NCBI RefSeq assembly: GCF_019084045.1
Contig: NZ_JAHRED010000006.1
Location: forward strand, 186,001-250,000
DNA length: 64,000 bases
Origin: Paeniglutamicibacter quisquiliarum
GTDB lineage: Bacteria; Actinomycetota; Actinomycetes; Actinomycetales; Micrococcaceae
Direction of reading: 5' to 3'
The stretch's first letter is position 1. Each line of letters opens with the position of its first letter. This document shows positions 1 through 9,673 of the stretch, piece after piece. Under the pieces are notes generated by a model. That model was not told the DNA's origin. It made no database searches and saw only the letters and a list, made by a program, of their open reading frames with translations. The translations under genes and the position numbers were made by a program.

Positions 1-69
1 GTTTCCGACGACGTTGTCTTCACCAAGGCCGCTTTTGATGCCCTGGTCCAGAAGGAGGAAGCCAAATGA
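1..69 (+). CDS. rplD: 50S ribosomal protein L4 (C-terminal end only)
   Basis: The first 22 codons of the window read into the TGA at 67-69 and give [20 protein letters not shown] followed by AK, which fits the C-terminal end of L4. The rest lies upstream of the window. The stop overlaps the rplW start (ATGA), as expected in the S10 operon order rplD-rplW. Identification rests mainly on position. Confidence 0.85.
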   Translation, partial: VSDDVVFTKAAFDALVQKEEAK

Positions 70-368
70 GCACCTTCTCTAAGGCTCCGCACGATGTGGT
101 CATCGCACCCGTCGTTTCGGAAAAGAGCTACGGTCTGATCGACGAAGGCAAGTACACCTTCCTGGTTGACCCGCGTTCAAACAAGTCGGAAATCAAGAAC
201 GCCGTGGAAGCCATCTTCTCGGTCAAGGTTGACTCCGTAAACACCCTCAATCGTGCCGGCAAGCGCAAGCGCACCAAGTTCGGATGGGGGACGCGCAAGG
301 CTACCAAGCGTGCGATCGTCTCCCTGAAGGAAGGCTCGATTGACATCTTCGGCGGTCCGCTTTCCTAA
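66..368 (+). CDS. rplW: 50S ribosomal protein L23
   Basis: Encodes a 100-residue L23, the 23S rRNA-binding protein at the polypeptide exit tunnel that docks trigger factor and SRP. The core shows [10 protein letters not shown] near residue 17 and [16 protein letters not shown] near residue 55, both typical of the family, and the length is normal. The ATG overlaps the rplD stop by 4 nt, so translation is probably coupled. The gene belongs to the S10 operon. Confidence 0.97.
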   Translation: MSTFSKAPHDVVIAPVVSEKSYGLIDEGKYTFLVDPRSNKSEIKNAVEAIFSVKVDSVNTLNRAGKRKRTKFGWGTRKATKRAIVSLKEGSIDIFGGPLS

Positions 369-398
369 GCGGAGACCACTTTAACGAGGAATTAAACT

Positions 399-1238
<840 letters not shown>

Positions 1239-1250
1239 GAGCCTGGAAAC

Positions 1251-1532
1251 ATGCCACGCAGCCTGAAGAAAGGCCCCTTCGTCGATCAGCACCTTTTTGT
1301 TAAGGTCGCTGCTGAGAACGAAAAGGGCACCAAGAACGTCATTAAGACGTGGTCCCGCCGTTCGATGATCATCCCCGACATGCTCGGGCACACGATCGCC
1401 GTACACGACGGACGTAAGCACATCCCCGTGTTTGTCACCGAGTCGATGGTCGGGCACAAGCTCGGCGAGTTCAGCCCGACCCGGACGTTCCGCAGCCACG
1501 TGAAGGACGACAAGAAGGGCAAGCGCCGCTAA
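1251..1532 (+). CDS. rpsS: 30S ribosomal protein S19
   Basis: A 93-residue S19, located in the head of the small subunit where it contacts S13. [15 protein letters not shown] at the start and a C-terminal [20 protein letters not shown] are diagnostic. Spacing to rplB is 12 nt with GGAG upstream of the ATG. Normal family length. Confidence 0.98.
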   Translation: MPRSLKKGPFVDQHLFVKVAAENEKGTKNVIKTWSRRSMIIPDMLGHTIAVHDGRKHIPVFVTESMVGHKLGEFSPTRTFRSHVKDDKKGKRR

Positions 1533-1589
1533 CCCGCAAGGGTTTAGCGAGTGCTTAGCACTTCTTCGAGAGACGAGAGAAGGAAAGCA

Positions 1590-1955
1590 ATGGAAGCCAA
1601 GGCAATTGCGCGCCATATCCGCGTGACGCCTATGAAGGCCCGGCGCGTCGTCAACCTTGTTCGTGGCAAGCAGACGAACGAAGCACTGGCGATCCTGAAG
1701 TTTGCCCCGCAGGCAGCTTCAGAGCCAGTGTTCAAGGTTGTAGCATCGGCAGTGGCTAACGCCCGTGCCGCCGCAGACCGCGAGGGTGTCGCGTTCAACG
1801 AAGACGAGCTGTTCATCAGCGAAGCGTTTGTTGACGAGGGTCCGACCATGAAGCGGTTCCAGCCGCGTGCTCAGGGTCGGGCATACCAAATCAAGAAGCG
1901 CACGAGCCACATCACTGTGGTCGTCGCAACCCCTAAGAAGGGTGGGGAAGAGTAA
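1590..1955 (+). CDS. rplV: 50S ribosomal protein L22
   Basis: L22 lines the exit tunnel. The frame is open from 1551, but the ATG at 1590 ([19 protein letters not shown]) is chosen because GAGAAGGA lies just upstream and the family starts there, giving 121 residues. The tunnel beta-hairpin region [20 protein letters not shown] is near residue 85. The stop is directly adjacent to the rpsC ATG at 1956. Confidence 0.95.
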   Translation: MEAKAIARHIRVTPMKARRVVNLVRGKQTNEALAILKFAPQAASEPVFKVVASAVANARAAADREGVAFNEDELFISEAFVDEGPTMKRFQPRAQGRAYQIKKRTSHITVVVATPKKGGEE

Positions 1956-2786
1956 ATGGGACAGAAGGTTAACCCGCATGGGTTCCGACTCGGTATCACT
2001 ACCGACCATGTTTCGCACTGGTTCGCCGACAGCACCAAGGTCGGTCAGCGTTACAAGGACTTCGTAAAAGAAGACATCCGTATCCGCGAACTGATGACCG
2101 TTGGCATGGAACGCGCCGGCATCGCCCGCGTGGAGATCGAGCGTACCCGTGACCGTGTTCGTGTGGATATCCACACCGCACGTCCCGGCATCGTTATCGG
2201 TCGCCGCGGCGCCGAAGCCGACCGCATCCGCGGCGAGCTCGAAAAGCTCACCGCCAAGCAGGTTCAGCTGAACATCCTCGAGGTCAAGAACCCCGAGATC
2301 GAAGCCCAGCTTGTTGCCCAGGGCATTGCCGAGCAGCTTGCTTCGCGTGTGGCTTTCCGCCGCGCGATGAAGAAGGCCATGCAGTCGGCAATGCGCGCAG
2401 GTGCCAAGGGCATCCGCGTACAGTGCTCCGGTCGTCTTGGCGGTGCAGAAATGTCCCGCAAGGAGTTCTACCGCGAAGGCCGTGTGCCGCTGCACACCCT
2501 GCGTGCGAACATCGACTACGGCAAGTTCGAAGCCAAGACCACCTTCGGCCGCATCGGCGTGAAGGTCTGGATCTACAAGGGCGACGTCACTTCCAAGGAA
2601 CTGGCAGCCCAGGCTGCTGCAGCTCCGGCCCGCGGCCGCGGCGATCGTCCGGGTGGACGTCCGGGTGGACGTCCCGAAGGTGGCGAGCGTCGTCGTCGCC
2701 CCGAGCGCAACGCCGCTCCAGGTGCAGAAGCAGCTCCGGCTGTCGAGGCTCCTGCAGCAGCAGTTGCAGAAGGAGGACAGGCTTAA
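1956..2786 (+). CDS. rpsC: 30S ribosomal protein S3
   Basis: S3 forms part of the mRNA entry site. The KH domain with [16 protein letters not shown] lies at about residues 74-90, and the C-terminal domain with [14 protein letters not shown] ends near residue 212. The protein has 276 residues and carries a tail (about 220-276) that starts with [18 protein letters not shown] and continues Ala/Glu/Pro rich. Such basic-then-acidic tails are common in actinobacterial S3. It starts immediately after rplV. Confidence 0.97.
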   Translation: MGQKVNPHGFRLGITTDHVSHWFADSTKVGQRYKDFVKEDIRIRELMTVGMERAGIARVEIERTRDRVRVDIHTARPGIVIGRRGAEADRIRGELEKLTAKQVQLNILEVKNPEIEAQLVAQGIAEQLASRVAFRRAMKKAMQSAMRAGAKGIRVQCSGRLGGAEMSRKEFYREGRVPLHTLRANIDYGKFEAKTTFGRIGVKVWIYKGDVTSKELAAQAAAAPARGRGDRPGGRPGGRPEGGERRRRPERNAAPGAEAAPAVEAPAAAVAEGGQA

Positions 2787-3203
2787 ATGCTTATCCCACG
2801 CCGAGTAAAGTACCGCAAGCAGCACCACCCCAATCGGAGTGGCGCAGCTTCGGGCGGTACCACGGTAGCCTTCGGTGAGTACGGTATCCAGGCCCTTACA
2901 CCGGCCTACGTTACCAACCGCCAGATCGAGGCAGCTCGTATCGCAATGACCCGCCACATCAAGCGTGGCGGCAAGGTCTGGATCAACATTTATCCGGACC
3001 GTCCGCTGACGAAGAAGCCTGCCGAAACCCGCATGGGTTCCGGTAAGGGTTCGCCGGAATGGTGGGTCGCAAATGTAAAGCCGGGACGGGTTCTCTTTGA
3101 ACTCTCCGGTGTCAGTGATGAGGTAGCACGCGAGGCCCTGCGCCTTGCAATCCACAAGCTGCCGTTGAAGGCACGCATTGTGCGTCGCGAAGGTGGTGAA
3201 TAG
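2787..3203 (+). CDS. rplP: 50S ribosomal protein L16
   Basis: A 138-residue L16, the 50S protein that helps position t[22 protein letters not shown] at the start and [20 protein letters not shown] in the middle are diagnostic, and the length is standard. The ATG follows the rpsC stop without a gap, and GGAGGACAGGC at the end of rpsC supplies the ribosome binding site. Confidence 0.98.
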   Translation: MLIPRRVKYRKQHHPNRSGAASGGTTVAFGEYGIQALTPAYVTNRQIEAARIAMTRHIKRGGKVWINIYPDRPLTKKPAETRMGSGKGSPEWWVANVKPGRVLFELSGVSDEVAREALRLAIHKLPLKARIVRREGGE

Positions 3204-3205
3204 GA

Positions 3206-3514
3206 ATGGCAATCGGATCCAAGGATCTAGCAACCGAAGCACTGGACGGCTTTGATAACGCCCGTCTGGTCGAGGAGCTTAAGAAGGCCAAGGAGGAGTT
3301 GTTCAACCTCCGTTTCCAGTCGGCTACCGGCCAGCTCGAATCGCATGGCAACCTGAAGACTGTCAAGCGCGATATCGCTCGCATCTACACGGTGCTGCGC
3401 GAACGCGAGCTGGGCATTCGTCCGGACGTTGTTGTCCCAGTAGAGGAAGCCACGAAGGCCAAGAAGTCTTCGAAGAAGGCCGAAGCTGCTGAAGCAACTG
3501 AGGAAGCCAAGTAA
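3206..3514 (+). CDS. rpmC: 50S ribosomal protein L29, with C-terminal extension
   Basis: L29 binds near the exit tunnel beside L23. The family core of about 65-75 residues is covered by [19 protein letters not shown] and the following helix. The protein is 102 residues long because of a charged Lys/Ala/Glu tail after residue 80 (about [18 protein letters not shown]), a type of extension seen in Micrococcaceae. The ATG of rpsQ overlaps its stop by one base. Confidence 0.95.
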   Translation: MAIGSKDLATEALDGFDNARLVEELKKAKEELFNLRFQSATGQLESHGNLKTVKRDIARIYTVLRERELGIRPDVVVPVEEATKAKKSSKKAEAAEATEEAK

Positions 3515-3801
3515 TGAGCGAGAAGGAGAACGTCGTGGATGCAGCCGCAGAGCGCAACGACCGCAAGACCCTCCGCGGGTACGTGGTTTCCGACAAGATG
3601 CAGAAGACCATCGTCGTTGACGTCGAGGACCGTGTAAAGCACGCCCTCTACGGCAAGGTCATGCGTCGCAACAAGAACGTCAAGGCTCACGACGAAGAGA
3701 ACAGCGCCGGCATCGGCGACCTCGTTCTCATCGCCGAGACCCGCCCGCTGTCTGCCGACAAGCGCTGGCGCCTCGTGGAAATCCTCGAAAAGGCCAAGTA
3801 A
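3514..3801 (+). CDS. rpsQ: 30S ribosomal protein S17
   Basis: S17 binds 16S rRNA early in 30S assembly. The OB-fold core is visible from [20 protein letters not shown] to [20 protein letters not shown]. The protein is 95 residues, slightly extended at the N terminus. It is the last gene before a strong terminator, so here the S10-type transcript ends rather than running on into rplN. Confidence 0.97.
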   Translation: MSEKENVVDAAAERNDRKTLRGYVVSDKMQKTIVVDVEDRVKHALYGKVMRRNKNVKAHDEENSAGIGDLVLIAETRPLSADKRWRLVEILEKAK

Positions 3802-3841
3802 GCCCTTTCGCTGGTTTTCACTCTGACGTGAACCAAGCAAG

Positions 3842-3888
3842 ACACCCCGGAACCGCTGGACTATCCAGCCGGTGCCGGGGTGTTTTGC
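3842..3888 (+). terminator. Intrinsic terminator after rpsQ
   Basis: ACACCCCGG at 3842-3850 pairs with CCGGGGTGT at 3875-3883. Inner pairing is CTGGA with the opposite CCAG, and TTTTGCTTTT follows. This is a canonical hairpin plus U-tract 40 nt after the rpsQ stop, and it separates the upstream r-protein genes from the inserted gene and the rplN group. Confidence 0.85.
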
Positions 3889-3981
3889 TTTTCCGACCAG
3901 GTCACGCAGGTAGCATGGGTGGCCGGGGGAGAGCCGGAGCCGTCGCCGCAGCGACGTAGTTGCATGAACGGGGGACCACCA

Positions 3982-4962
3982 ATGGCAAGGGACCGGACGG
4001 GGGAGTCGTCGGATCTGCGTGTGCCGCTGTCGCGGAGCCTGCTGGCGGTATCAGTTCCCGGGGTGTTCCTGGCCGTGTTGCCGCACCTGTCGATCGGCTC
4101 CTCCGGGATCCTGGCGGTGCTCCAGGCGCTACTGCCGTTGCTGTTTCTCGCGACCCTGGGGCTGTGCGTGGTGCTGGCGTTCCGCCGCTACTTCGCCCAG
4201 GCCGTGGTGCTCCTGGTCCTTGCCGCTACGTCAATGGTTCCGGTTCTCGCGCCGTCAGCCGGAACGACGTGCAGCCCGGGTGCGCCGCTGACGGTGGTGT
4301 CACTCAATGCCGGGCGCGGCCACGCCGATGCGTCGTCTCTCGCGGCGGTGATCGGTGAATCGGACCCGGACATTCTTGTGCTTGTCGAAGCCGGCGAGCC
4401 GCTGCTCAAGGCGCTGGAGGCCGAAATCCCGGGCTGGGCCTACGTCCACCGGACCGGCGAGGTGTTCACCGGCGGCAGCGTTGACACCGTGATCCTCTCC
4501 GGGCACCCGCTGCGCGAGGAAGCGCCGGCGGTGCTGCAATCGCAGGGCGCACTCTTCGATGCGCCGGTGGCCGTCATAGATCATCCGGAGGCAGGGCGAA
4601 TTCGGGTGGCGGGGATCCACCCGGCGCCGCCGACCCACGCACCGTCGTCCTGGGCGGGTTCCCTGCGCCGCCTCGCTGCCTGGAAAGAGGAACACGCGGG
4701 CATGCCGCTGGTCATGGCGGGGGACTTCAACGCCACGACCGCGCACCCCCACTTCCGGACGCTGGCCGCGGGCCTCGTCGATGCCTCCCCGGCGTGGGGG
4801 CCATGGGCGGCAGGCACCTGGCCCGCCGATTCGGCCGTTCCGGCATTCGCGGGCATCGACCACGTCCTGGCGCGCGGGCTCGCGGTGCGCGCCGCCGAAC
4901 GCTTTTCCGTACCCGGCACCGACCACCACGGCATCGTCGCGCACCTGTCTTCCTGCCGGTGA
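3982..4962 (+). CDS. Membrane-anchored endonuclease/exonuclease/phosphatase-family protein
   Basis: A 326-residue protein with an N-terminal block of three probable membrane helices (about 17-37, 41-68, 72-92), then an EEP-superfamily catalytic domain. The EEP motifs are in order: SLNAG (107-111), LVEAG with the metal Glu (about 135), GIHPAPP (211-217), AGDFNAT (246-252), IDHVL (292-296) and GTDHHGI (312-318). The domain probably faces outside. The substrate is unknown; family members cut nucleic acids, phosphoinositides or sphingolipids. ATG 3982 is preferred because GGGGGA lies 6 nt upstream; the frame is open further upstream. It is not a ribosomal gene, and it sits between rpsQ and rplN behind a terminator. 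Confidence 0.85.
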   Translation: MARDRTGESSDLRVPLSRSLLAVSVPGVFLAVLPHLSIGSSGILAVLQALLPLLFLATLGLCVVLAFRRYFAQAVVLLVLAATSMVPVLAPSAGTTCSPGAPLTVVSLNAGRGHADASSLAAVIGESDPDILVLVEAGEPLLKALEAEIPGWAYVHRTGEVFTGGSVDTVILSGHPLREEAPAVLQSQGALFDAPVAVIDHPEAGRIRVAGIHPAPPTHAPSSWAGSLRRLAAWKEEHAGMPLVMAGDFNATTAHPHFRTLAAGLVDASPAWGPWAAGTWPADSAVPAFAGIDHVLARGLAVRAAERFSVPGTDHHGIVAHLSSCR

Positions 4963-5330
4963 CCGGCAGCCCGCGATGGGTGCCGGATCCAGGGGGTTCG
5001 TGTGAGCAACGACCCCCGGTTTCCCCTTAGCACACGGTTTCGGGATCGCGCATCTTTGCGGTAGACTTTATTTTCTGTGCGCGTTATGTATGGGGACTAT
5101 CCACCTCCTGCCTGACGCATAGTGCGGCCGGACGGTTTTTTACGGGCCCGAAAGTCGTGCGGCATAGCTCTGAGCCTAAGCCTCGGCCCTGCTTCCCCAG
5201 CATCATGTTGTTGCGCACTCGTGCGTTGCGAACAGCGGTGTATGGAGGTGGGGGTAAGCAGAAGCTGAGATGGACCATATCCGTTCCGCAAGGCTCCCTA
5301 GGAGAACCAGCGAGACGACAGGAGTAAAAA
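4963..5330 (+). other. Non-coding leader region upstream of rplN
   Basis: This 368-nt stretch holds no convincing gene. It contains a candidate promoter (near 5062) and a roughly 240-nt transcribed leader. Within the leader CCACCTCC (5101-5108) pairs perfectly with GGAGGTGG (5244-5251), closing a domain of about 150 nt. The leader ends in the GAGACGACAGGAG ribosome binding site for rplN. It may be an r-protein autoregulatory leader for the spc group, which is inference. Confidence 0.5.
5039..5067 (+). promoter_or_regulatory. Candidate promoter for rplN operon
   Basis: TAGACT at 5062-5067 is a good actinobacterial -10. TTCGGG lies 17 nt upstream (5039-5044) as a weak -35. The spot fits, since a terminator precedes the inserted gene and rplN heads a long operon. 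Confidence 0.45.
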
Positions 5331-5699
5331 GTGATTCAGCAGGAATCGCGACTGAAGGTTGCCGACAACACCGGTGCTAAGGAAATCCTTACCATTCGTG
5401 TTCTCGGTGGCTCTGGCCGTCGCTATGCAGGCATCGGCGACGTAATCGTCGCCACCGTCAAGGATGCAATCCCGGGCGGAAACGTAAAGAAGGGTGACGT
5501 CGTCAAGGCTGTCATCGTTCGCACCAAGAAGGAACGTCGCCGCGTCGACGGTTCCTACATCAAGTTCGACGAGAACGCAGCTGTCATCCTCAAGGCTGAC
5601 GGCGAGCCCCGCGGTACCCGTATTTTCGGTCCGGTGGGTCGTGAACTTCGCGACAAGAAGTTCATGAAGATCGTTTCCCTGGCTCCGGAGGTACTGTAA
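5331..5699 (+). CDS. rplN: 50S ribosomal protein L14
   Basis: A 122-residue L14 of the intersubunit face. The N-terminal [18 protein letters not shown] and central [17 protein letters not shown] are diagnostic, and the length is exact. It starts with GTG behind ACAGGAGTAAAAA. It heads the spc-type operon here, with its own long leader, instead of being co-transcribed with rpsQ. Confidence 0.97.
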   Translation: MIQQESRLKVADNTGAKEILTIRVLGGSGRRYAGIGDVIVATVKDAIPGGNVKKGDVVKAVIVRTKKERRRVDGSYIKFDENAAVILKADGEPRGTRIFGPVGRELRDKKFMKIVSLAPEVL

Positions 5700-5701
5700 C
5701 C

Positions 5702-6046
5702 ATGGGTGCAAAGATTAAGAAGGGTGACCTCGTTCAGGTCATCGCCGGTTCCGACCGCAACAAGCAGGGCAAGGTGCTGAAGGTATTCCCGGCAGCACAG
5801 CGCGTTCTTGTTGAGGGCGTCAACCGCGTCACCAAGCACACCAAGGCCGGCCAGACCGAGCGTGGCACGCAGACCGGTGGCATTGAGGTCGTTGAGGCCC
5901 CGATGCACATCTCGAATGTCGCAATCGTTGACCCGGAAACCAAGAAGCCGACCCGCGTTGGCTTCCGCGAGGAAACCGTGGAGAAGAACGGCGTGTCCAA
6001 GACCGTCCGTGTTCGCTTCGCCAAGTCTTCCGGAAAGGCACTGTAA
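5702..6046 (+). CDS. rplX: 50S ribosomal protein L24
   Basis: L24 initiates 50S assembly by binding the 5' part of 23S rRNA. The KOW motif is visible as [20 protein letters not shown] at about residues 6-25, and the C-terminal half carries [20 protein letters not shown]. 114 residues. It starts 2 nt after rplN, and its stop overlaps the rplE ATG. Confidence 0.97.
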   Translation: MGAKIKKGDLVQVIAGSDRNKQGKVLKVFPAAQRVLVEGVNRVTKHTKAGQTERGTQTGGIEVVEAPMHISNVAIVDPETKKPTRVGFREETVEKNGVSKTVRVRFAKSSGKAL

Positions 6047-6615
6047 TGACTGAAGCAGCTGTGAACATCCAGCCTCGCCTTAAGGCCAAGTACAACGCCG
6101 AAATCCGCGAAACCCTGACGAACGAGTTCAACTACGCCAACCCGATGCAGGTCCCGGGCCTGGTCAAGGTTGTTGTGAACATGGGTGTCGGCGAAGCCGC
6201 CAAGGACTCCAAGCTCATCGAAGGCGCAGTTCGCGACCTCACCGCCATCACCGGCCAGAAGCCGTTGGTTACCAAGGCACGCAAGTCGATCGCACAGTTC
6301 AAGCTGCGCGAAGGCATGCCCATTGGTACCCACGCCACTCTGCGCGGAGATCGCATGTGGGAATTCGTGGACCGTTTGGTTACGCTGGCACTGCCGCGTA
6401 TCCGTGACTTCCGTGGCCTGAGCCCGAAGCAGTTCGACGGCAACGGCAACTACACCTTCGGTCTCACGGAACAGTCCATGTTCCACGAAATCGATGTTGA
6501 TTCCATCGACCGCGTTCGCGGCATGGACATCACCGTAGTGACCACCGCGAAGACCGACGACGAAGGCCGCGCCTTGCTCAAGGCCCTGGGCTTCCCGTTC
6601 AAGACCGCCAACTAG
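6046..6615 (+). CDS. rplE: 50S ribosomal protein L5
   Basis: L5 binds 5S rRNA in the central protuberance. The 189-residue protein shows [38 protein letters not shown], and MGIDITVVTT-like [20 protein letters not shown] near the C terminus. Start ATG 6046 overlaps the rplX stop by one base. The next gene in many bacteria, rpsN, is missing here. Confidence 0.97.
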   Translation: MTEAAVNIQPRLKAKYNAEIRETLTNEFNYANPMQVPGLVKVVVNMGVGEAAKDSKLIEGAVRDLTAITGQKPLVTKARKSIAQFKLREGMPIGTHATLRGDRMWEFVDRLVTLALPRIRDFRGLSPKQFDGNGNYTFGLTEQSMFHEIDVDSIDRVRGMDITVVTTAKTDDEGRALLKALGFPFKTAN

Positions 6616-6620
6616 ATCAA

Positions 6621-6656
6621 CTACGTTGCAGGTCCGCGCTTGCGCGGAAACCGTAG
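6621..6656 (+). other. Two-tier stem in rplE-rpsH spacer
   Basis: CTACG (6621-6625) pairs with CGTAG (6652-6656). Inside it TCCGCG (6633-6638) pairs with CGCGGA (6643-6648) across a CTTG tetraloop. There is an asymmetric internal loop between the stems. The element fills the 62-nt gap where rpsN sits in many spc operons and lies just upstream of the rpsH ribosome binding site, so control or processing is possible. Confidence 0.5.
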
Positions 6657-6677
6657 CGAGGAAGGGCAGAAGCCCAA

Positions 6678-7076
6678 ATGACAATGACAGATCCTGTCGC
6701 AGATATGCTGACTCGTCTGCGCAACGCCAACTCGGCTTACCACGACACGGTTTCCATGCCGTCGTCCAAGCTGAAGGTACGCGTTGCCCAGATCCTGAAG
6801 GAACAGGGCTACATCGCCTCGTTCGTTGAGGAAGCAGCAGAGGTTGGCAAGAAGCTGACCATCACCCTGAAGTTCGGCCCGAGCCGCGAGCGTTCAATCG
6901 CTGGCGTTCGCCGTATTTCGAAGCCGGGCCTGCGTGTATACGCAAAGTCCACCAACTTGCCGCACGTCCTTGGTGGCCTCGGCATTGCAATCCTGTCCAC
7001 GTCCTCCGGTCTGCTTACCGACCGCCAGGCAGCCAAGAAGGGTGTAGGTGGGGAAGTCCTCGCCTACGTCTGGTAA
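6678..7076 (+). CDS. rpsH: 30S ribosomal protein S8
   Basis: A 132-residue S8, a primary 16S rRNA binder. [20 protein letters not shown] at the start and [20 protein letters not shown] near the C terminus are typical. ATG 6678 is preceded by GAGGAAGGGCAGAAG. Known in enterobacteria as the spc operon autoregulator, which makes the structured spacer before it notable. Confidence 0.97.
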   Translation: MTMTDPVADMLTRLRNANSAYHDTVSMPSSKLKVRVAQILKEQGYIASFVEEAAEVGKKLTITLKFGPSRERSIAGVRRISKPGLRVYAKSTNLPHVLGGLGIAILSTSSGLLTDRQAAKKGVGGEVLAYVW

Positions 7077-7097
7077 CGGGAAAGGGAGAAAGAAACC

Positions 7098-7634
7098 ATG
7101 TCACGTATTGGACGTCTTCCGATCACTGTTCCTGCCGGCGTCGAGCTCAAGATTGATGGCGACGTTGTCTCCGTCAAGGGCTCCAAGGGCGAACTGACCC
7201 ACACCGTACCCAGCCCGATTGCAGTGGTTCTCGAAGAGAACACCGTAACCGTGTCGCGCCCGAACGACGAGCGCGATTCGCGTTCGCTGCACGGCCTGAC
7301 CCGCACCCTGATCGAGAACATGATCATCGGTGTCACCGCTGGCTACGAAAAGAAGCTCGAAATCCACGGTACCGGTTACCGCGTTGTGGCAAAGGGTTCG
7401 AACCTTGAGTTCGCCCTGGGCTACTCGCACCCGGTGGTTGTCGAAGCTCCCGAGGGCATTGCCTTCGCGCTCGACGGCAACACCAAGATCACCGTCTCGG
7501 GTATCAACAAGCAGCAGGTTGGCGAAGTTTCCGCCAACATCCGCAAGCTCCGCAAGCCTGACCCGTACAAGGGCAAGGGTGTTCGGTACGCTGGCGAAAT
7601 CATCCGCCGCAAGGTCGGAAAGGCTGGTAAGTAA
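7098..7634 (+). CDS. rplF: 50S ribosomal protein L6
   Basis: A 178-residue L6, near the factor-binding stalk. [16 protein letters not shown] at the N terminus and [20 protein letters not shown] at the C terminus are diagnostic, with two L6 repeats between. A GGGAAAGGGAGAAAG site lies before the ATG. It is followed 2 nt later by rplR. Confidence 0.98.
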   Translation: MSRIGRLPITVPAGVELKIDGDVVSVKGSKGELTHTVPSPIAVVLEENTVTVSRPNDERDSRSLHGLTRTLIENMIIGVTAGYEKKLEIHGTGYRVVAKGSNLEFALGYSHPVVVEAPEGIAFALDGNTKITVSGINKQQVGEVSANIRKLRKPDPYKGKGVRYAGEIIRRKVGKAGK

Positions 7635-7636
7635 CC

Positions 7637-8008
7637 ATGGCTCTGGGAATCAAGGGTAAGAGCAAGGCAGCCGCACGCGGCCGCCGCCACTTGCGCGTCC
7701 GTAAGCGCATCACCGGCACCGAGGTGCGTCCGCGCCTGGTCGTCAACCGCTCGGCACGCCACATCTTCGTCCAGATCGTAGACGACAGCAAGGGCATCAC
7801 CGTTGCCTACGCGTCGACGATGGAAGCCGACTTGCGCGCATTCGATGGTGACAAGACCGCCAAGGCCAAGCGCATTGGCGAGCTCGTCGCTGAGCGCGCC
7901 AAGGCTGCAGGCATCGAATCCGTGGTCTTCGACCGCGGCGGCAACAAGTACCACGGTCGCGTGGCTGCTGTTGCTGACGGTGCACGCGAAGGTGGGCTGG
8001 CACTGTGA
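7637..8008 (+). CDS. rplR: 50S ribosomal protein L18
   Basis: L18 binds 5S rRNA with L5. The 123-residue protein has the basic N-terminal stretch [20 protein letters not shown] and the C-terminal [20 protein letters not shown], both family hallmarks. Its TGA stop is shared with the rpsE start (GTGA overlap at 8005-8008), suggesting coupled translation. Confidence 0.98.
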   Translation: MALGIKGKSKAAARGRRHLRVRKRITGTEVRPRLVVNRSARHIFVQIVDDSKGITVAYASTMEADLRAFDGDKTAKAKRIGELVAERAKAAGIESVVFDRGGNKYHGRVAAVADGAREGGLAL

Positions 8009-8718
8009 GCGAAGCAACTAACAAGAAGGAAACTCAGGTGTCTGAAGCTACTGAGGCAGCCTCGACTGCTGCTGCTCCTGCCACGGACAAGGCCGGCGCC
8101 GCTCGCGGCGAAGGCCGTGGACGCGGCGGCGAAGGCCGTGGACGTGGCGAGGGTCGTGGCCGTGGCCGCGACTCGAAGGACAGCCGCAACGAAGACAAGG
8201 ACAAGTTCCTTGAGCGCGTTGTAGCAATCAACCGCGTATCCAAGGTCGTCAAGGGTGGTCGTCGCTTCAGCTTCACCGCACTTGTCGTCGTGGGTGACGG
8301 CAACGGTCTCGTTGGCGTCGGCTACGGCAAGGCCAAGGAAGTTCCGGCAGCTATCGCCAAGGGCGTTGAAGAAGCCAAGAAGTCCTTCTTCCGCGTTCCC
8401 CGCGTCGGCACCACCATCCCGCACCTGGTGCAGGGTGAAGCCGCTGCCGGCGTCGTTCTCCTCCGTCCGGCCGCCCCGGGTACCGGCGTTATCGCCGGTG
8501 GTCCGGTTCGCGCCGTCCTGGAATGCGCTGGCATCCACGATGTTCTGTCGAAGTCCATGGGCTCGACCAACCAGATCAACATTGTTCACGGCACCGTTGC
8601 CGCGCTGAAGGCCCTTGAAGAGCCTGCAGCCGTTGCAGCCCGCCGTGGACTGCCGTTGGACGAGGTTGTCTCGGCTCAGATGCTGCGCAACATCCAGAAC
8701 CAGAAGGCAGGTGCGTAA
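8005..8718 (+). CDS. rpsE: 30S ribosomal protein S5 with arginine-glycine repeat extension
   Basis: S5 controls decoding accuracy and, with S3 and S4, forms the mRNA entry pore. The family core runs from about residue 65 ([20 protein letters not shown]) to the C terminus, with [20 protein letters not shown] in the middle. The first ~60 residues are low complexity, including repeated GEGRGRG units at about 35-55. GTG 8005 overlaps the rplR stop. An alternative GTG at 8038, with AAGGA upstream, would shorten the protein by 11 residues. Confidence 0.95.
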   Translation: MSEATNKKETQVSEATEAASTAAAPATDKAGAARGEGRGRGGEGRGRGEGRGRGRDSKDSRNEDKDKFLERVVAINRVSKVVKGGRRFSFTALVVVGDGNGLVGVGYGKAKEVPAAIAKGVEEAKKSFFRVPRVGTTIPHLVQGEAAAGVVLLRPAAPGTGVIAGGPVRAVLECAGIHDVLSKSMGSTNQINIVHGTVAALKALEEPAAVAARRGLPLDEVVSAQMLRNIQNQKAGA

Positions 8719-8721
8719 GTA

Positions 8722-8928
8722 GTGGCGAAGAATTTTGTCCCTAGCGACGCAAATCTGGCAATCACCCAGATCAGGTCCATCATTGGTGTAAAGCAGAACC
8801 AGCGCGATACCCTTCGCTCGCTTGGCTTGAAGCGCATCGGACACACCGTGTTCCGTACCGCTGATGCAGTGACCGTTGGCATGATCAACACGGTTCCGCA
8901 CCTCGTAAAGGTTGAGGAGGCGAAGTAA
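8722..8928 (+). CDS. rpmD: 50S ribosomal protein L30
   Basis: A 68-residue L30 with the family pattern [20 protein letters not shown] and [14 protein letters not shown] start 3 nt after rpsE. The small size matches bacterial L30. It is followed 2 nt later by rplO. Confidence 0.96.
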   Translation: MAKNFVPSDANLAITQIRSIIGVKQNQRDTLRSLGLKRIGHTVFRTADAVTVGMINTVPHLVKVEEAK

Positions 8929-8930
8929 TC

Positions 8931-9386
8931 ATGGCTGAAAAAGAAAACGCACTGAAGGTACACCACCTGCGTCCGGCCGAAGGTTCCAAGAAGGCCAAGA
9001 CCCGTGTGGGTCGTGGTGAGGGATCCAAGGGTAAGACCGCGGGTCGCGGTATGAAGGGCACCAAGGCGCGCTACCAGGTCAAGGCCGGCTTCGCCGGTGG
9101 CCAGTTGCCGCTGCACATGCGCCTTCCGAAGCTTCGCGGCTTCAAGAACCCGTTCCGCGTCGAGTTCCAGGTTGTTAACCTGGACAAGATCTCGGAGCTG
9201 TTCCCCGAAGGTGGCGAAGTCACCGTTGAGGCACTGATCGCGAAGGGCGCCGTTCGCAAGAACGAGCCCGTCAAGGTCCTTGGCTCGGGCGAACTGACCG
9301 TCAAGGTCGACGTAAAGGTCAACGCCTTCTCGTCCTCCGCAGCGGAAAAGATCGTCGCAGCCGGCGGCTCTGCAGTAGAGCTCTAA
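8931..9386 (+). CDS. rplO: 50S ribosomal protein L15
   Basis: A 151-residue L15, an assembly protein bound to 23S rRNA. The basic Gly-rich N-terminal half shows [20 protein letters not shown] and [19 protein letters not shown]. The C-terminal half carries [20 protein letters not shown]. It is the last gene before a strong terminator, so secY is transcribed separately. Confidence 0.98.
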   Translation: MAEKENALKVHHLRPAEGSKKAKTRVGRGEGSKGKTAGRGMKGTKARYQVKAGFAGGQLPLHMRLPKLRGFKNPFRVEFQVVNLDKISELFPEGGEVTVEALIAKGAVRKNEPVKVLGSGELTVKVDVKVNAFSSSAAEKIVAAGGSAVEL

Positions 9387-9415
9387 GCTACGTGATCTCT
9401 TGATCACACAGTGAG

Positions 9416-9469
9416 AAGGGGTGGACCCGGGAATTCGCATTGCGGATTCCCGGGACCACCCCTTTTTTC
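9416..9469 (+). terminator. Strong intrinsic terminator after rplO
   Basis: AAGGGGTGG (9416-9424) pairs with CCACCCCTT, and CCCGGGAAT pairs with ATTCCCGGG inside it. A TTTTTT tract ends the element. The near-continuous stem of about 20 bp makes this one of the clearest terminators in the window. Confidence 0.92.
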
Positions 9470-9592
9470 TTCCTTCCTCACAGCCCTGGGACGGCCGGCA
9501 TCCACTGGACGCCGAGAACGCGATCCCGGGGTGCCTCCCCGCTGAATATATCGATCAGCCGGGAAATGATTACAGTCTTTGCCGCGGCGCAT

Positions 9593-9623
9593 TTGGCGAG
9601 TAACGCTGACCACCCGCTAGAAT
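9593..9623 (+). promoter_or_regulatory. Candidate secY promoter
   Basis: TTGGCG at 9593-9598 and TAGAAT at 9618-9623 are separated by 19 nt, about 50 nt before the secY start and downstream of the rplO terminator. Both the position and the -10 are good; the spacer is long. Confidence 0.55.
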
Positions 9624-9673
9624 CGATAGGTCAACCCCCGGGTATGCCGGGCCACCATCACTCAGGAGGACGC

